Positions 18,903 through 28,207 of a stretch of 64,000 nucleotides of DNA are shown in pieces (the first letter of the stretch is position 1; each line of letters begins with the position of its first letter). Both the position numbers and the translations under genes were made by a program. The stretch lies in assembly GCA_958412345.1 (NCBI GenBank), contig CATYSO010000009.1, positions 31,402-95,401 on the forward strand, in the 5' to 3' direction. The notes under the pieces were generated by a model. That model worked only from the letters and a program-made list of their open reading frames with translations. It ran no database searches and was not told the origin of the DNA. This DNA is from an uncultured Collinsella sp. (GTDB lineage: Bacteria > Actinomycetota > Coriobacteriia > Coriobacteriales > Coriobacteriaceae).

Positions 18903-19016
18903 TGGTAACATACCGACCTGTTGGTACCTCGACCTTGGATGCTCGCTCCACCGGCGGCTTCCCAGTCCGAGGCGAATAGCGTCGCCCGCTGGCGACAAGA
19001 AACGAAAGGTGAAACA
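18903..19016 (+). promoter_or_regulatory. rpsO promoter and structured leader
   Basis: TGG-TAACAT (18903-18911) is an extended -10. The leader contains a hairpin GTCGCC-CGCT-GGCGAC (18980-18995) 21 bases before the start codon. S15 is autoregulated through leader structures in several bacteria; that this leader does so is inference. Confidence 0.45.
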
Positions 19017-19295
19017 ATGACTGTTTCCAAAGAGCGCAAGGCAGAGCTGACTGCCCAGTTCGGTAACACCCCGGTCGATACCGGCAACCCCAAGGTTCAG
19101 GTCGCCATCCTGACCGAGCGCATCAAGGAGCTGACCGAGCACATGAAGTCCCACCAGAAGGACTTCCACACCCGTCGTGGTCTGCTCATGCTCGTCGGCC
19201 GTCGTCGTCGTCTTCTCTCCTACATCAAGAAGAACGACATCGTCGAGTATCGTGAGCTCATCAAGGCTCTGGGCATCCGCGACAACATCCAGTAA
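19017..19295 (+). CDS. rpsO: 30S ribosomal protein S15
   Basis: The 92-residue protein has the S15 core (NTPVDTGNPKVQVAILTERI and HTRRGLLMLVGRRRRLL). It binds 16S rRNA at the central-domain three-way junction early in assembly. GAAAGG before ATG 19017 sets the start. rpsO precedes pnp, the near-universal order. Confidence 0.95.
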   Translation: MTVSKERKAELTAQFGNTPVDTGNPKVQVAILTERIKELTEHMKSHQKDFHTRRGLLMLVGRRRRLLSYIKKNDIVEYRELIKALGIRDNIQ

Positions 19296-19312
19296 GGATT
19301 TGTACATGCAAG

Positions 19313-19342
19313 GAGCGTCCTGCGCAGCGGGGCGCTCTTTTT
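19313..19342 (+). terminator. Terminator between rpsO and pnp
   Basis: An 8-bp stem with one G-U pair (19313-19320 with 19330-19337) and a 9-base loop are followed by TTTTT. Partial readthrough would leave pnp linked to rpsO. Confidence 0.8.
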
Positions 19343-19361
19343 GTGTAAGGGCGCGAACAAT

Positions 19362-19445
19362 CACGCTCTGAAGCGTGGCGGGGGCAGGGGGCCCGCGTCA
19401 CATGAGAAGCCTGCAGGCAAGGGGCCTGTGGGGTAAAGGAGAACA
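19362..19445 (+). promoter_or_regulatory. Structured leader of pnp
   Basis: Hairpin CACGCT-CTGA-AGCGTG (19362-19377) is followed by a GGCCC/GGGCC pairing that encloses the palindrome GCCTGCAGGC. PNPase represses itself through a leader hairpin in E. coli; a similar role here is inference. Confidence 0.4.
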
Positions 19446-21692
19446 ATGACACTCGTATCCAAGACCTTTGAGCTGTACGGCAAGACCTACACCTTTGAGT
19501 CGGGCGAGCTTGCCAAGCAGGCCACCGGCGCCTGCCTGGTCAAGCAGGGCGACACCACGATGCTCGACACCGTGGTCGTCTCCAAGGAGCGCAAGAACTA
19601 CGACTTTTTCCCGCTGACCGTCGATTTCAACGAGAAGATGTACGCAGCCGGCCGCATCCCGGGTGGTTACCTCAAGCGTGAGGGCCGTCCCAGTGAGAAG
19701 GCCACGCTCACCGCGCGCATGATCGACCGTCCGATTCGCCCGAGCTTCCCGGACGGCTTCCGCAACGAGGTGCACATCGTCGCTACCTCGCTCGTCGCCG
19801 ACCAGGTCAATCCCTTTGACGTCATCAACGTCATGGGTGCTTCCCTGGCCATGACGCTCGGCGGCGTGCCCTTCGAGGGCCCGCTTGCCTGCGTGCGCAT
19901 CGGCCGTAACGTGGAGACCGGCGAGTTTATCGTCAACCCCACCTACGAGGAGCGCGAGAACTCCGATCTGGACTTGGAGTTGGGCGGCTCTGCCGACTTC
20001 ATTTCGATGGTTGAGGCCGGCGCCGAGGAGATCTCCGAGGACGACATGCTCGCCGCCATGAAGTTTGGCCAGGAGGCCCTTGCCGCTTTCTGCCAGGCCC
20101 AGGACGAGTTCGTTGCCGAGTGGGAGCAGGTCAATGGCGCCATCGTCAAGAAGGAATACCCGCTCGACCAGCCCGTCGAGGAGGTCCAGGAGCGCATCTT
20201 CGCCCACTACGACGAGATGGCTGCCGCCCTTCGCGACGCCGACAAGCTCTCCCGTATCGGTAAGGTCGAGGCTCTGAAGGAGTCCATCCGCGCCGAGTTC
20301 ACCGAGGAGGAGCAGGCCGCTTGGGAGCGCGAGATCCCCGTGGCGCTCAAGAAGCTCGAGAAGAAGGCTATGCGCACCATGGTCGTCGAGACCGGCGAGC
20401 GCGTCGACGGCCGTGCCGCCGATGAGATTCGCCCCATCATGGTGAAGGATAACTACCTGCCGCTCGTTCACGGCTCCGGTCTGTTCCAGCGTGGCCAGAC
20501 CCAGGTGCTTTCCGTCCTGTCGCTCGGCATGCTCAACGAGGGCCAGCGTCTGGATACCATCGAGCCCACCGAGGGCAAGCGCTACATGCACCACTACAAC
20601 TTCCCGCCGTTCTGCACCGGCGAGACCGGCCGCATGGGCAGCCCCAAGCGCCGCGAGATCGGCCACGGCAACCTGGCCGAGCGCGCTCTGCTTCCGGTGC
20701 TCCCCGACGAGAACGAGTTCCCTTACGCCATCCGCGTCGTTTCCGAGGTCATGGAGTCCAACGGCTCCTCTTCGATGGCTTCGACTTGCGGTTCCACGCT
20801 CGCCCTTATGGACGGCGGCGTGCCCATTAAGCGCCCGGTTTCCGGTATCGCCATGGGCCTGATCCAGGAGGAGGGCAAGACCGTGGTCCTGTCCGACATC
20901 CAGGGTCTCGAGGACTTCCTGGGCGACATGGACTTTAAGGTCACCGGCACCACCGAGGGCATCACCGCCCTGCAGATGGACAACAAGGCCACCGGCCTCA
21001 CCTTCGACATCCTGGCCCGCGCTCTGCAGCAGGCCAAGGAGGGTCGTGCGTACATCCTGCAGAAGATGCTCGATGTGATCCCCGAGCCGCGCCACACCAC
21101 GCGCAGCACTGCTCCGCGCATCGTTTCCATCCAGGTTCCGACCGACAAGATCCGCGACGTCATCGGTTCCGGCGGTAAGGTCATCCGCGGTATCCAGGAC
21201 GAGACCGGCGCCTCGGTCGACATCCAGGAGGACGGCACCGTCTTTGTCGGCGGCACCGGCGAGTCCGTCGACCAGGCCGTCGAGCGTATCAAGCTCATCA
21301 TCAAGGTTCCCGAGCCGGGCGAGGAGTACACCGGTCGTGTGGTCTCCATCCAGCCCTTCGGCGCCTTCGTCAACCTGCTGCCCGGTAAGGACGGCCTGCT
21401 GCACATCTCCCGCGTCGCCAAGGGCCGCGTGGAGAAGGTCGAGGACGTCCTCAACGTGGGCGACGAGGTCAAGGTCGTCGTCATCGAGGTCGACGATCGC
21501 GGCAAGATCTCGCTCGATCGTCTTGATAAGCCCGAGGCCCCTGCTCGCGCTGAGGGTGCCTCCGAGGGCGACGGCGAGCACTTCCAGCGCCGTGAACGTC
21601 CGCGTCGCGAGCGCTCCGAGCGCAGCGACCGTCCGCGCCGTCCCGGCGACAACGGAGGCCGCAAGCCCCGCCGTCACCACGACGCCGAGTAA
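19446..21692 (+). CDS. pnp: Polyribonucleotide nucleotidyltransferase (PNPase)
   Basis: Phosphorolytic 3'-5' exoribonuclease. The 748 residues comprise two RNase PH-like domains separated by a helical domain, then a KH domain (about 563-620), an S1 domain (about 622-690), and an Arg-rich, low-complexity tail of about 50 residues. The tail resembles basic extensions that hold RNA or partner enzymes. Together with rnj and rny downstream, this window contains the core mRNA-decay enzymes. Confidence 0.96.
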   Translation: MTLVSKTFELYGKTYTFESGELAKQATGACLVKQGDTTMLDTVVVSKERKNYDFFPLTVDFNEKMYAAGRIPGGYLKREGRPSEKATLTARMIDRPIRPSFPDGFRNEVHIVATSLVADQVNPFDVINVMGASLAMTLGGVPFEGPLACVRIGRNVETGEFIVNPTYEERENSDLDLELGGSADFISMVEAGAEEISEDDMLAAMKFGQEALAAFCQAQDEFVAEWEQVNGAIVKKEYPLDQPVEEVQERIFAHYDEMAAALRDADKLSRIGKVEALKESIRAEFTEEEQAAWEREIPVALKKLEKKAMRTMVVETGERVDGRAADEIRPIMVKDNYLPLVHGSGLFQRGQTQVLSVLSLGMLNEGQRLDTIEPTEGKRYMHHYNFPPFCTGETGRMGSPKRREIGHGNLAERALLPVLPDENEFPYAIRVVSEVMESNGSSSMASTCGSTLALMDGGVPIKRPVSGIAMGLIQEEGKTVVLSDIQGLEDFLGDMDFKVTGTTEGITALQMDNKATGLTFDILARALQQAKEGRAYILQKMLDVIPEPRHTTRSTAPRIVSIQVPTDKIRDVIGSGGKVIRGIQDETGASVDIQEDGTVFVGGTGESVDQAVERIKLIIKVPEPGEEYTGRVVSIQPFGAFVNLLPGKDGLLHISRVAKGRVEKVEDVLNVGDEVKVVVIEVDDRGKISLDRLDKPEAPARAEGASEGDGEHFQRRERPRRERSERSDRPRRPGDNGGRKPRRHHDAE

Positions 21693-21717
21693 CAGCTAAA
21701 CATAAGCAGCTCAACAA

Positions 21718-21746
21718 GGGCGACTCCGTACAGGGGTCGCCCTTTT
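21718..21746 (+). terminator. Intrinsic terminator after pnp
   Basis: A 10-bp stem with one G-U pair (21718-21727 with 21733-21742) precedes TTTT. Its right arm is the start of the 40-bp inverted repeat at 21739. Confidence 0.85.
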
Positions 21747-21887
21747 GCTATTCCCGGCGGGGTCCGCGGGTAAAGTTTCCTGCTCTACAGTCCTGCTCAC
21801 GACGGAGGCCACATTAAGTGGCCTCCTGTTCGTGCGGAACTCGCGATAAACTTTACCCGCGGACCCCGCCGGGAATAGCAAAAGGGC
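21739..21887. repeat. Perfect 40-bp inverted repeat with nested hairpin
   Basis: Arms at 21739-21778 and 21848-21887 are exact reverse complements over 40 bases. The 69-base centre holds a second hairpin (GGAGGCCAC / GTGGCCTCC around ATTAA). The outer end of the left arm is the right half of the pnp terminator. No coding sequence was recognised inside. It could be a bidirectional terminator, a MITE-like element or a cruciform. Confidence 0.85.
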
Positions 21888-22092
21888 TGGTTGGCTCGGG
21901 TTGCTATTTTGTTAGATAGTCTATTCAGTTATCTGAATTCAGATTTTTAGATAATCGCATGCGCGGCATTGCCACAGATAAAACCGACCAAAATAAACCT
22001 GTCCCTTTTTGGCCCGCTGAGACCAGACCGGCGGGATAGACCGGTTCAGATGGGGCTTTGATGCATGGGTGGTCTGTTGGTGGGCAAATGGG

Positions 22093-22129
22093 TATCATAC
22101 TGTGGTTATTGCATCGACTCTGCGATGCA
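22093..22129 (+). promoter_or_regulatory. Candidate rnj promoter and leader hairpin
   Basis: GGG-TATCAT (22093-22098) resembles other -10 elements here. It is followed by hairpin TGCATCG-ACTCTG-CGATGCA (22110-22129). The rest of 21888-22217 is AT-richer than its surroundings and shows no recognisable gene. Confidence 0.4.
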
Positions 22130-22217
22130 TGTTTGTACGTTCCCGGCGGTCGGTTTGCCAGAAGCGCCCCGTCGGTTGTTCCAGACCCGTTTCGAAGAAA
22201 GGAAACCACACTAACCT

Positions 22218-23888
22218 ATGGCAGCTAAAAAATCATCTCCCTTGAAGATCATCCCGCTCGGCGGTCTTGACGGCATCGGCAAGAACATGACGGTCTTCGA
22301 GTGCGGCGACGACATGGTGCTCGTCGACGCCGGTCTTATGTTCCCCGACGACTCCCAGCCCGGTATCGACCTGGTGCTTCCCGACTACACCTATGTTCTA
22401 GAGAACGAGGAGAAGCTCCGCGGTATCGTCGTCACCCACGGCCACGAGGACCACACCGGTTCGCTTCCGTATCTGCTGCAGGACCTCAACAATAAGGTGC
22501 CCATCTTCTCGAGCAAGCTGACGCTTGGCTTTATCGAGGGCAAGCTTTCTGAGTTCCGCATCCGCGCACCCAAGTTCCGCGAGGTCAAGGGCGGCAGCCA
22601 TGTCAACCTCGGCGGCATCTCGCTCGACTTCTTTTCGATGACGCACTCCATCCCGGGCGCTCTGGGCGTGTTCATCCGCACCAATCAAGGCACTGTTATG
22701 CACACCGGCGACTTTAAGCTCGACCAGACGCCCATCGACGGCGTCACGCCCGACTATGCCGCTATCAGCCGCTTTGCCAAGCAGGGCATCGACCTGCTGC
22801 TTTCCGACTCCACCAATGCCACGGTTCCCGGCTTTACCAAGTCCGAGGCCGAGGTTGGTCCCAACCTGTTGCACGCCATCAAGAATGCCCCGGGTCGCGT
22901 GTTCGTCGCGTCGTTCTCGAGCCACATCCATCGTTTGCAGCAGATCTGCGATGCCGCCCGCAAGTGCGGCCGTAAGGTCGTTGTGACCGGTCGCTCCATG
23001 CTCACGAACACCCGCGTGGCGCGCGAGCTGGGCTACCTCAACATCGACGATGCCGATATTATCGATGCCTTCGATATTGATAACCTGCCCGACGATAAGA
23101 TTGTCGTCATGTGCACCGGTTCGCAGGGCGAGCCGCTGTCGGCCCTGTCCCGCATGGCCAATGGCGAGCACAAGACGCTCTCCATTCACGAGGGCGATAC
23201 CGTTATCCTCTCGGCAACTCCTGTTCCCGGCAATGAGAAAGCCGTCCAGCAGGTCGTCAACAGCCTTGCCAAGCTCGGCTGCGACGTGTGGGATAAGAAC
23301 CGCGCTCTCGTCCACGTCTCCGGTCACGGTAGCCAGGAGGAGCTCAAGCTTCTGATGGCCATGGCCAAGCCTACGTACTTTATGCCGGTCCACGGCGAGG
23401 CCGTGCATCTGCGCGCCCATGCCCAGCTGGCCCGCAAGATGGGTCTCAAGGACGATCATATCTTTATCCTCGATAACGGTGACACGCTCGAGATGCGCGG
23501 CGGTATTGTCAAGCGTGGTACGCCCGTCGAGTCCGGCGTCGTCTACGTCGACGGCCTGCGTATCGGCGATACCGACCCCATCGTCCTGCGCGATCGCCAG
23601 AAGCTCGCCAATGACGGCATGGTCACGGCCGTTGCTATCGTCTCGCTCAAGCACAAGAAGATCGAGGCTATCGAGTTCTCGGGTCGCGGCGTCTCGTTTG
23701 CCATCGACGACCAGTTCTCCGAGGATGCCTCCGCATCCATTATGAAGACGATCGAGAAGGGCAAGTTTAGCTTCACGAGCAGCGGCTCCGATGCCATTCG
23801 CAAGGCCGTGCGCGATTCGCTCTCCAACTTCATTTGGAGCCGTACGCGTACCCGTCCGATGATCATCCCGGTCGTCATGGAGGTTTAG
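22218..23888 (+). CDS. rnj: Ribonuclease J
   Basis: Metallo-beta-lactamase/beta-CASP RNase with 5'-3' exonuclease and endonuclease activity. The 556 residues carry the zinc motif THGHEDHTG (about 73-81), later SDSTNA, the beta-CASP region, and the C-terminal domain. GAAAGGAAA precedes ATG 22218. ftsK begins two bases after the stop; dapA, which precedes rnj in some actinobacteria, is not in view. Confidence 0.94.
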   Translation: MAAKKSSPLKIIPLGGLDGIGKNMTVFECGDDMVLVDAGLMFPDDSQPGIDLVLPDYTYVLENEEKLRGIVVTHGHEDHTGSLPYLLQDLNNKVPIFSSKLTLGFIEGKLSEFRIRAPKFREVKGGSHVNLGGISLDFFSMTHSIPGALGVFIRTNQGTVMHTGDFKLDQTPIDGVTPDYAAISRFAKQGIDLLLSDSTNATVPGFTKSEAEVGPNLLHAIKNAPGRVFVASFSSHIHRLQQICDAARKCGRKVVVTGRSMLTNTRVARELGYLNIDDADIIDAFDIDNLPDDKIVVMCTGSQGEPLSALSRMANGEHKTLSIHEGDTVILSATPVPGNEKAVQQVVNSLAKLGCDVWDKNRALVHVSGHGSQEELKLLMAMAKPTYFMPVHGEAVHLRAHAQLARKMGLKDDHIFILDNGDTLEMRGGIVKRGTPVESGVVYVDGLRIGDTDPIVLRDRQKLANDGMVTAVAIVSLKHKKIEAIEFSGRGVSFAIDDQFSEDASASIMKTIEKGKFSFTSSGSDAIRKAVRDSLSNFIWSRTRTRPMIIPVVMEV

Positions 23889-23889
23889 T

Positions 23890-26670
23890 TTGGCGCGCGG
23901 ATCTGCACAAAACGCCAAAGGCAATAAAGCCAACAACCAACCGGCATCTGCTAAGGGTGCCGGTTCCCATCTGCGTGCCAATAAGGGCCATGAGGCAGAC
24001 TTCGACGATTTTGAGCCCTTGGTCGAGCCTTCGGCCAATCGCGATATCGCCGGCGTGGTCATTGCCGTTTTGGCGATCGCGTCCTTCATTGCCGTGATCT
24101 CACCGGCAACTGCGCCCGTGACGGCTGCTGTTGCCGGGTTCTATCACCTGGGCTTTGGCCTGGGCGCCTACGTGCTGCCGATCGTCATCTTGCTGTTTGC
24201 CGCCACGCTCTTTTTGGGTGAGGACTCGCCGCTCAACGTGCGCTCTGTTGCGGGCGGCGCCGTGGTCTTTATCGCCGTCGTCTCCATTCTTTCGCTGATG
24301 GTGCCGGGCACGAGCGATTCGTGCGACCTTATGTTTACGCCGCAAAATCTGTCCGCCTCGGGTGGCTACATCGGTGCGTTTATTGCGAGTGCGCTGCAGA
24401 ATGCCCTGGGTAAGCCTATCGCGATGGTGGTCCTGTTGGGTCTGGCCGTCGTTGGTTTTGTCATCATCGGCTTTTCTGTGGGTGGTGTGCTGCGCTCTGC
24501 CCGCGATCGTGCGGCAGATTTTGCCGAACGCCGTCGTGCCGATGTCAACGCCAGCCCTTGGGGTGACGACGAAGCCCTGTCGGTGCCCGGCGTTGCCCGT
24601 CCGCACCTGAGCATTCTTCGTCAAAAGGGCTCCGATGCTGCCGTGACCACGGTCATGGGCAACGATGTGGACCCGGTTTTGGACGATGATGACGAGGACG
24701 AGGATCCGTTTGTTGACGTGTCCGTTGCCGTGGATGCCGAGCAGGCCAAGACAACGCTGTTGCCGCGCCGCCATGCCAAGAAGGGCAAGGCCACACCCAA
24801 GTTGAATACAAGTGAGCCCGACCCGTCTTGGTCCGATAGCGAGATTGAGCTCACCGAGGGCGATGACGAGGACGACGAGGCTCCGATTGAGACCGCAAAG
24901 ACAACTTTGCTGCCGCGTCGCCATGCAAAGCGCGGCCAGGTAACCGGCCAGCTTTCGATGGAAGACGACTCCGATAAGATCGACGAGTCCGAGCCGCCGT
25001 TTGCCGTGAATCCCGTCTCGGCCGCACCTCAGATTCCCGACTTCCTGAAGCATCCCAAGGTTGCCGATGCGCCTGCCACGAGTGCTGTCGAATCGGCTGC
25101 GGCTCGTGATGGGGGAGTGGATGACGGCGCCGCAGATAACGAGGGCGAAGAAGAGGACGGCCTCAAGCTTCCGCCGCTCGAAATTCTGCATGCCAACCCG
25201 CAGTCGGCTTCCGCCGCGTCTTCGGACAAGGAGCTTGAGCAGACCGCTGAGTCACTGCAATCCACCTTGCTTGAGTTTGGCCGCAGTGCCCGCGTGGTCG
25301 GCTGGATCGCCGGCCCCACGGTGACGACCTTTAAGCTGCAACCTGGCGAGGGCGAGCGCGTGAGCAAGATTTCGAGCCTCGAGGACGATATCGCGCTTTC
25401 GCTCGCTGCCCAGTCGGTACGTATCTTTGCCCCGATCCCCGGCACCTCGCTTGTGGGCATCGAGATTCCCAACCGCAAGCGCCAGAACGTCAATCTGGGT
25501 GACGTGCTGCCCTATGTGAAGGGCGGTCCGCTCGAGCTCGCCATCGGCCGCGACGCCGAGGGCACGCCGGTTGTCGCCGACCTCGCCAAGATGCCTCACC
25601 TGCTTATCGCCGGTACGACCGGTTCTGGTAAGTCGGTGATGATCAATTCCATCATCACGACCTTGCTCATGCGCGCCCTTCCCGAGGACGTTCGCCTGAT
25701 CATGGTCGACCCCAAGCGCGTCGAGCTTGCGGGCTATAACGGTCTGCCGCATCTCTATGTGCCCGTGGTGACCGAGCCCAAGCAGGCCGCGAGCGCTCTG
25801 CAATGGGCCGTGTCCGAGATGGAGCGTCGCCTGAAGGTCTTTGAGCGGCTCAACGTGCGTAAGATCTCGACCTACAACGAAAAGCAGGCCGCCGGCGAGT
25901 TTGAGCATTACGACAACCCGCCGCAAAAGATGCCTTACCTGGTCATCATCATTGACGAGCTCTCTGACCTGATGATGGTCGCCGGTAAGGATGTCGAGGC
26001 CTCGATCGTGCGTATTGCACAGCTGGGCCGTGCCGCCGGTATTCACCTTATCGTTGCCACGCAGCGCCCCAGCTCCAACGTGGTGACGGGCCTTATCAAG
26101 GCCAACATCACCAACCGCATCGCCTTTAACGTCGCCACGGGCATCGATTCGCGCGTCATCATCGACCAGATGGGTGCCGAAAAGCTTACCGGTTTGGGCG
26201 ACATGCTGTTCTCAAAAGTAGACTGGGGCAAGCCTCGCCGTATCCAGGGCTGCTTTGTCTCGGACGACGAAATCAACGAGATTGTCGAGTTTGTCAAGTC
26301 GCAGAGCGAGCCCGACTACCACGAGGAGATTCTGTCCGCCGTGGCGCCCGCTTCCATGTCCATGGCGGGTGGCGGCGGCATTGTCCGCACCGGAGTCGCC
26401 GAGCCGCAAGATGACGACCCGCTTATCTGGGAAGCCGCCCATATTGTGGTGGAATCGCAGCTTGGCTCCACATCTGGCCTGCAACGCCGCCTGAAGGTTG
26501 GCTATGCGCGTGCCGGGCGTATTATGGACATGCTGGAAGAAAAGGGTGTCGTCGGCCCGCCCGACGGTTCCAAGCCGCGCGAGGTCCTGCTGGACGAGGA
26601 GGGGCTTGCCGCGCTGGAATCTGTCGACGCCGAGATGGCACGTGAAGATCGTGAGTTTGGAGGATTCTGA
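23890..26670 (+). CDS. ftsK: DNA translocase FtsK/SpoIIIE
   Basis: Septum-located DNA pump that clears the chromosome from the closing division site. The 926 residues have four predicted N-terminal membrane helices (about 55-200), a long acidic linker, the motor domain with Walker A GTTGSGKS (about 575-582) and Walker B VIIIDELSDLM, and a C-terminal winged-helix gamma domain (about 860-920) that reads KOPS-like sequences. The linker contains the decapeptide TTLLPRRHAK twice, 50 residues apart (near 288 and 338). The start is TTG 23890, supported by GGAGG at 23879-23883. Confidence 0.94.
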   Translation: MARGSAQNAKGNKANNQPASAKGAGSHLRANKGHEADFDDFEPLVEPSANRDIAGVVIAVLAIASFIAVISPATAPVTAAVAGFYHLGFGLGAYVLPIVILLFAATLFLGEDSPLNVRSVAGGAVVFIAVVSILSLMVPGTSDSCDLMFTPQNLSASGGYIGAFIASALQNALGKPIAMVVLLGLAVVGFVIIGFSVGGVLRSARDRAADFAERRRADVNASPWGDDEALSVPGVARPHLSILRQKGSDAAVTTVMGNDVDPVLDDDDEDEDPFVDVSVAVDAEQAKTTLLPRRHAKKGKATPKLNTSEPDPSWSDSEIELTEGDDEDDEAPIETAKTTLLPRRHAKRGQVTGQLSMEDDSDKIDESEPPFAVNPVSAAPQIPDFLKHPKVADAPATSAVESAAARDGGVDDGAADNEGEEEDGLKLPPLEILHANPQSASAASSDKELEQTAESLQSTLLEFGRSARVVGWIAGPTVTTFKLQPGEGERVSKISSLEDDIALSLAAQSVRIFAPIPGTSLVGIEIPNRKRQNVNLGDVLPYVKGGPLELAIGRDAEGTPVVADLAKMPHLLIAGTTGSGKSVMINSIITTLLMRALPEDVRLIMVDPKRVELAGYNGLPHLYVPVVTEPKQAASALQWAVSEMERRLKVFERLNVRKISTYNEKQAAGEFEHYDNPPQKMPYLVIIIDELSDLMMVAGKDVEASIVRIAQLGRAAGIHLIVATQRPSSNVVTGLIKANITNRIAFNVATGIDSRVIIDQMGAEKLTGLGDMLFSKVDWGKPRRIQGCFVSDDEINEIVEFVKSQSEPDYHEEILSAVAPASMSMAGGGGIVRTGVAEPQDDDPLIWEAAHIVVESQLGSTSGLQRRLKVGYARAGRIMDMLEEKGVVGPPDGSKPREVLLDEEGLAALESVDAEMAREDREFGGF

Positions 26671-28181
26671 TGGCTGCACGCTTTGGTGACATGCTGCTCG
26701 AGCAGCGTCGCCGAATGGGCCTTTCCATTCAGCAGGTCGCCAACACCATCAAAATCAGGCCGCAGATCATCGAGTTTTTCGAGACCGGTAACTTTGCTTC
26801 GATGCCGCCGCGCGGCTATGCGCAGGGCATGATTTCGAGCTATGCTCGCTTTTTGGGCCTCAATCCGCGCGAGGTCGTAAATGCCTACTTTGACGACCTG
26901 ATGGCATACGAACGCGAGACGTCGCAGCAGGGCGGTCGTTTCCAGGACGCTGCCGGCTACGTCAATTCGCGTTCCTCTGTCGATAACGGGCGTTTCCTGA
27001 TGGTTCAGGGCGGTCGTTCGACCCGCTATGGACAGCGTCCTCAGCAGGCCGGTTATATTACCGAGACGGGTTCGGGCGAGGAGATTCGCTCACAGCGTGA
27101 CCGGTTCCGCAGTACGCCGATGCCCGAGGACCGTGCACTTCCCGCTGCCCGCGGCGTGGCGCGTGACCCTCGTGCCGGCTACGGCGACGGCGGCTATTCC
27201 GATCGCGGTCACCGTGGTATCTCCACCGGACGCTCTCGCGGTGGCTATGCGGACGCCGACACCACGCAGGTGACGCCGCGTCTTCGCTCTCAACCACAGC
27301 CGTATAGCCAGCGCTCTTCGGCTCCGCGTGCGGGCCAGCGTGGCTATCAAGGTCGCGGTGAACTTGCGCCCCGCTCGGGTCAGCGCAGCCTTCAGGGCCA
27401 GGGTGGCTATCGCGGCCGTTCCGATAGCAATCGTGGTCGTATGCCTCAGGGAGGCGGCCGCAGCAGTTCCAGTCGTGGACGCGGCGGTTCCCGTGCTCCT
27501 CAAAACAACGGGCTCGATCCGCGTATCGTCTACGCCGGTATCGGTGCCGTGGCGTTGCTGCTGATCGTGCTCATCGTGGTACTTCTGCGCGGCTGCGCAT
27601 CTTCGACGCCCGAGACCACGCCCGAGACGCCCACTGCTACCAAGACGACGACCAAGAAGTCTTCTAAGAAGACCGAAACGGTCGACGAGGACGAAGACAC
27701 CGATGAGGCGACGGATGAGTCGACCGATTCGGACGCCACCAAGACGACGGCTAAAAAGGAAGAGAACGAGGTCACGAAGGTCAAGGTCTCCGTTGCCAAG
27801 GGAAAGACCGCGTGGATTGAGGTCAAGGTCGACGGCAAGTCGGTCTATGGTGCCCAGGCGACTGGCCCCTTTGAGCAGGAGTACACGCCCGAGTCCTCGA
27901 TCGAGATCACCACGTCCAAGCCTTCCGATGTCACCGTTACCAAGAACGGCGAAAAGGTCCGTTACGATACCAAGACCTCGGGCGTGGCGCGTGTGACGAT
28001 CACCGTTCCCAAGAAGGAGACGACTGATTCCGAGAATGGTGAAAGTCCTGATGGTGCCGACACCACCGATGGTACCGACACCACCGACGGCACCGATGCC
28101 CAGTCCACGGATGGCGCCGATACCGTAACTGACGGTCAGACGCCCACCGATTCTACCGACTATTCGTACGATAGCTACTAA
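26670..28181 (+). CDS. RodZ-like helix-turn-helix membrane protein
   Basis: The 503 residues begin with a RodZ/HTH_25 domain (about 1-70: FGDMLLEQRRRMGLSIQQVA). A long Arg/Gly/Gln/Ser-rich cytoplasmic region (about 90-283), one membrane helix (about 285-307) and an extracellular part follow; the latter has a small beta domain and a Thr/Asp/Gly-rich tail repeating TDGTD. RodZ links MreB to the cell wall in rods; the RGG-like middle region is unusual and looks disordered. ATG overlaps the ftsK stop (TGATG). Confidence 0.82.
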   Translation: MAARFGDMLLEQRRRMGLSIQQVANTIKIRPQIIEFFETGNFASMPPRGYAQGMISSYARFLGLNPREVVNAYFDDLMAYERETSQQGGRFQDAAGYVNSRSSVDNGRFLMVQGGRSTRYGQRPQQAGYITETGSGEEIRSQRDRFRSTPMPEDRALPAARGVARDPRAGYGDGGYSDRGHRGISTGRSRGGYADADTTQVTPRLRSQPQPYSQRSSAPRAGQRGYQGRGELAPRSGQRSLQGQGGYRGRSDSNRGRMPQGGGRSSSSRGRGGSRAPQNNGLDPRIVYAGIGAVALLLIVLIVVLLRGCASSTPETTPETPTATKTTTKKSSKKTETVDEDEDTDEATDESTDSDATKTTAKKEENEVTKVKVSVAKGKTAWIEVKVDGKSVYGAQATGPFEQEYTPESSIEITTSKPSDVTVTKNGEKVRYDTKTSGVARVTITVPKKETTDSENGESPDGADTTDGTDTTDGTDAQSTDGADTVTDGQTPTDSTDYSYDSY

Positions 28182-28207
28182 GCTGCTCGTACGCGAAAGG
28201 AAACATC

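Noticed and set aside
19398..21680. 760-codon open frame on the minus strand opposite pnp
   Set aside because: It mirrors pnp codon structure; the translation is Leu/Val/Ala/Asp/Gly-rich low complexity without domains, a known artefact in GC-rich genes with strong third-position bias.
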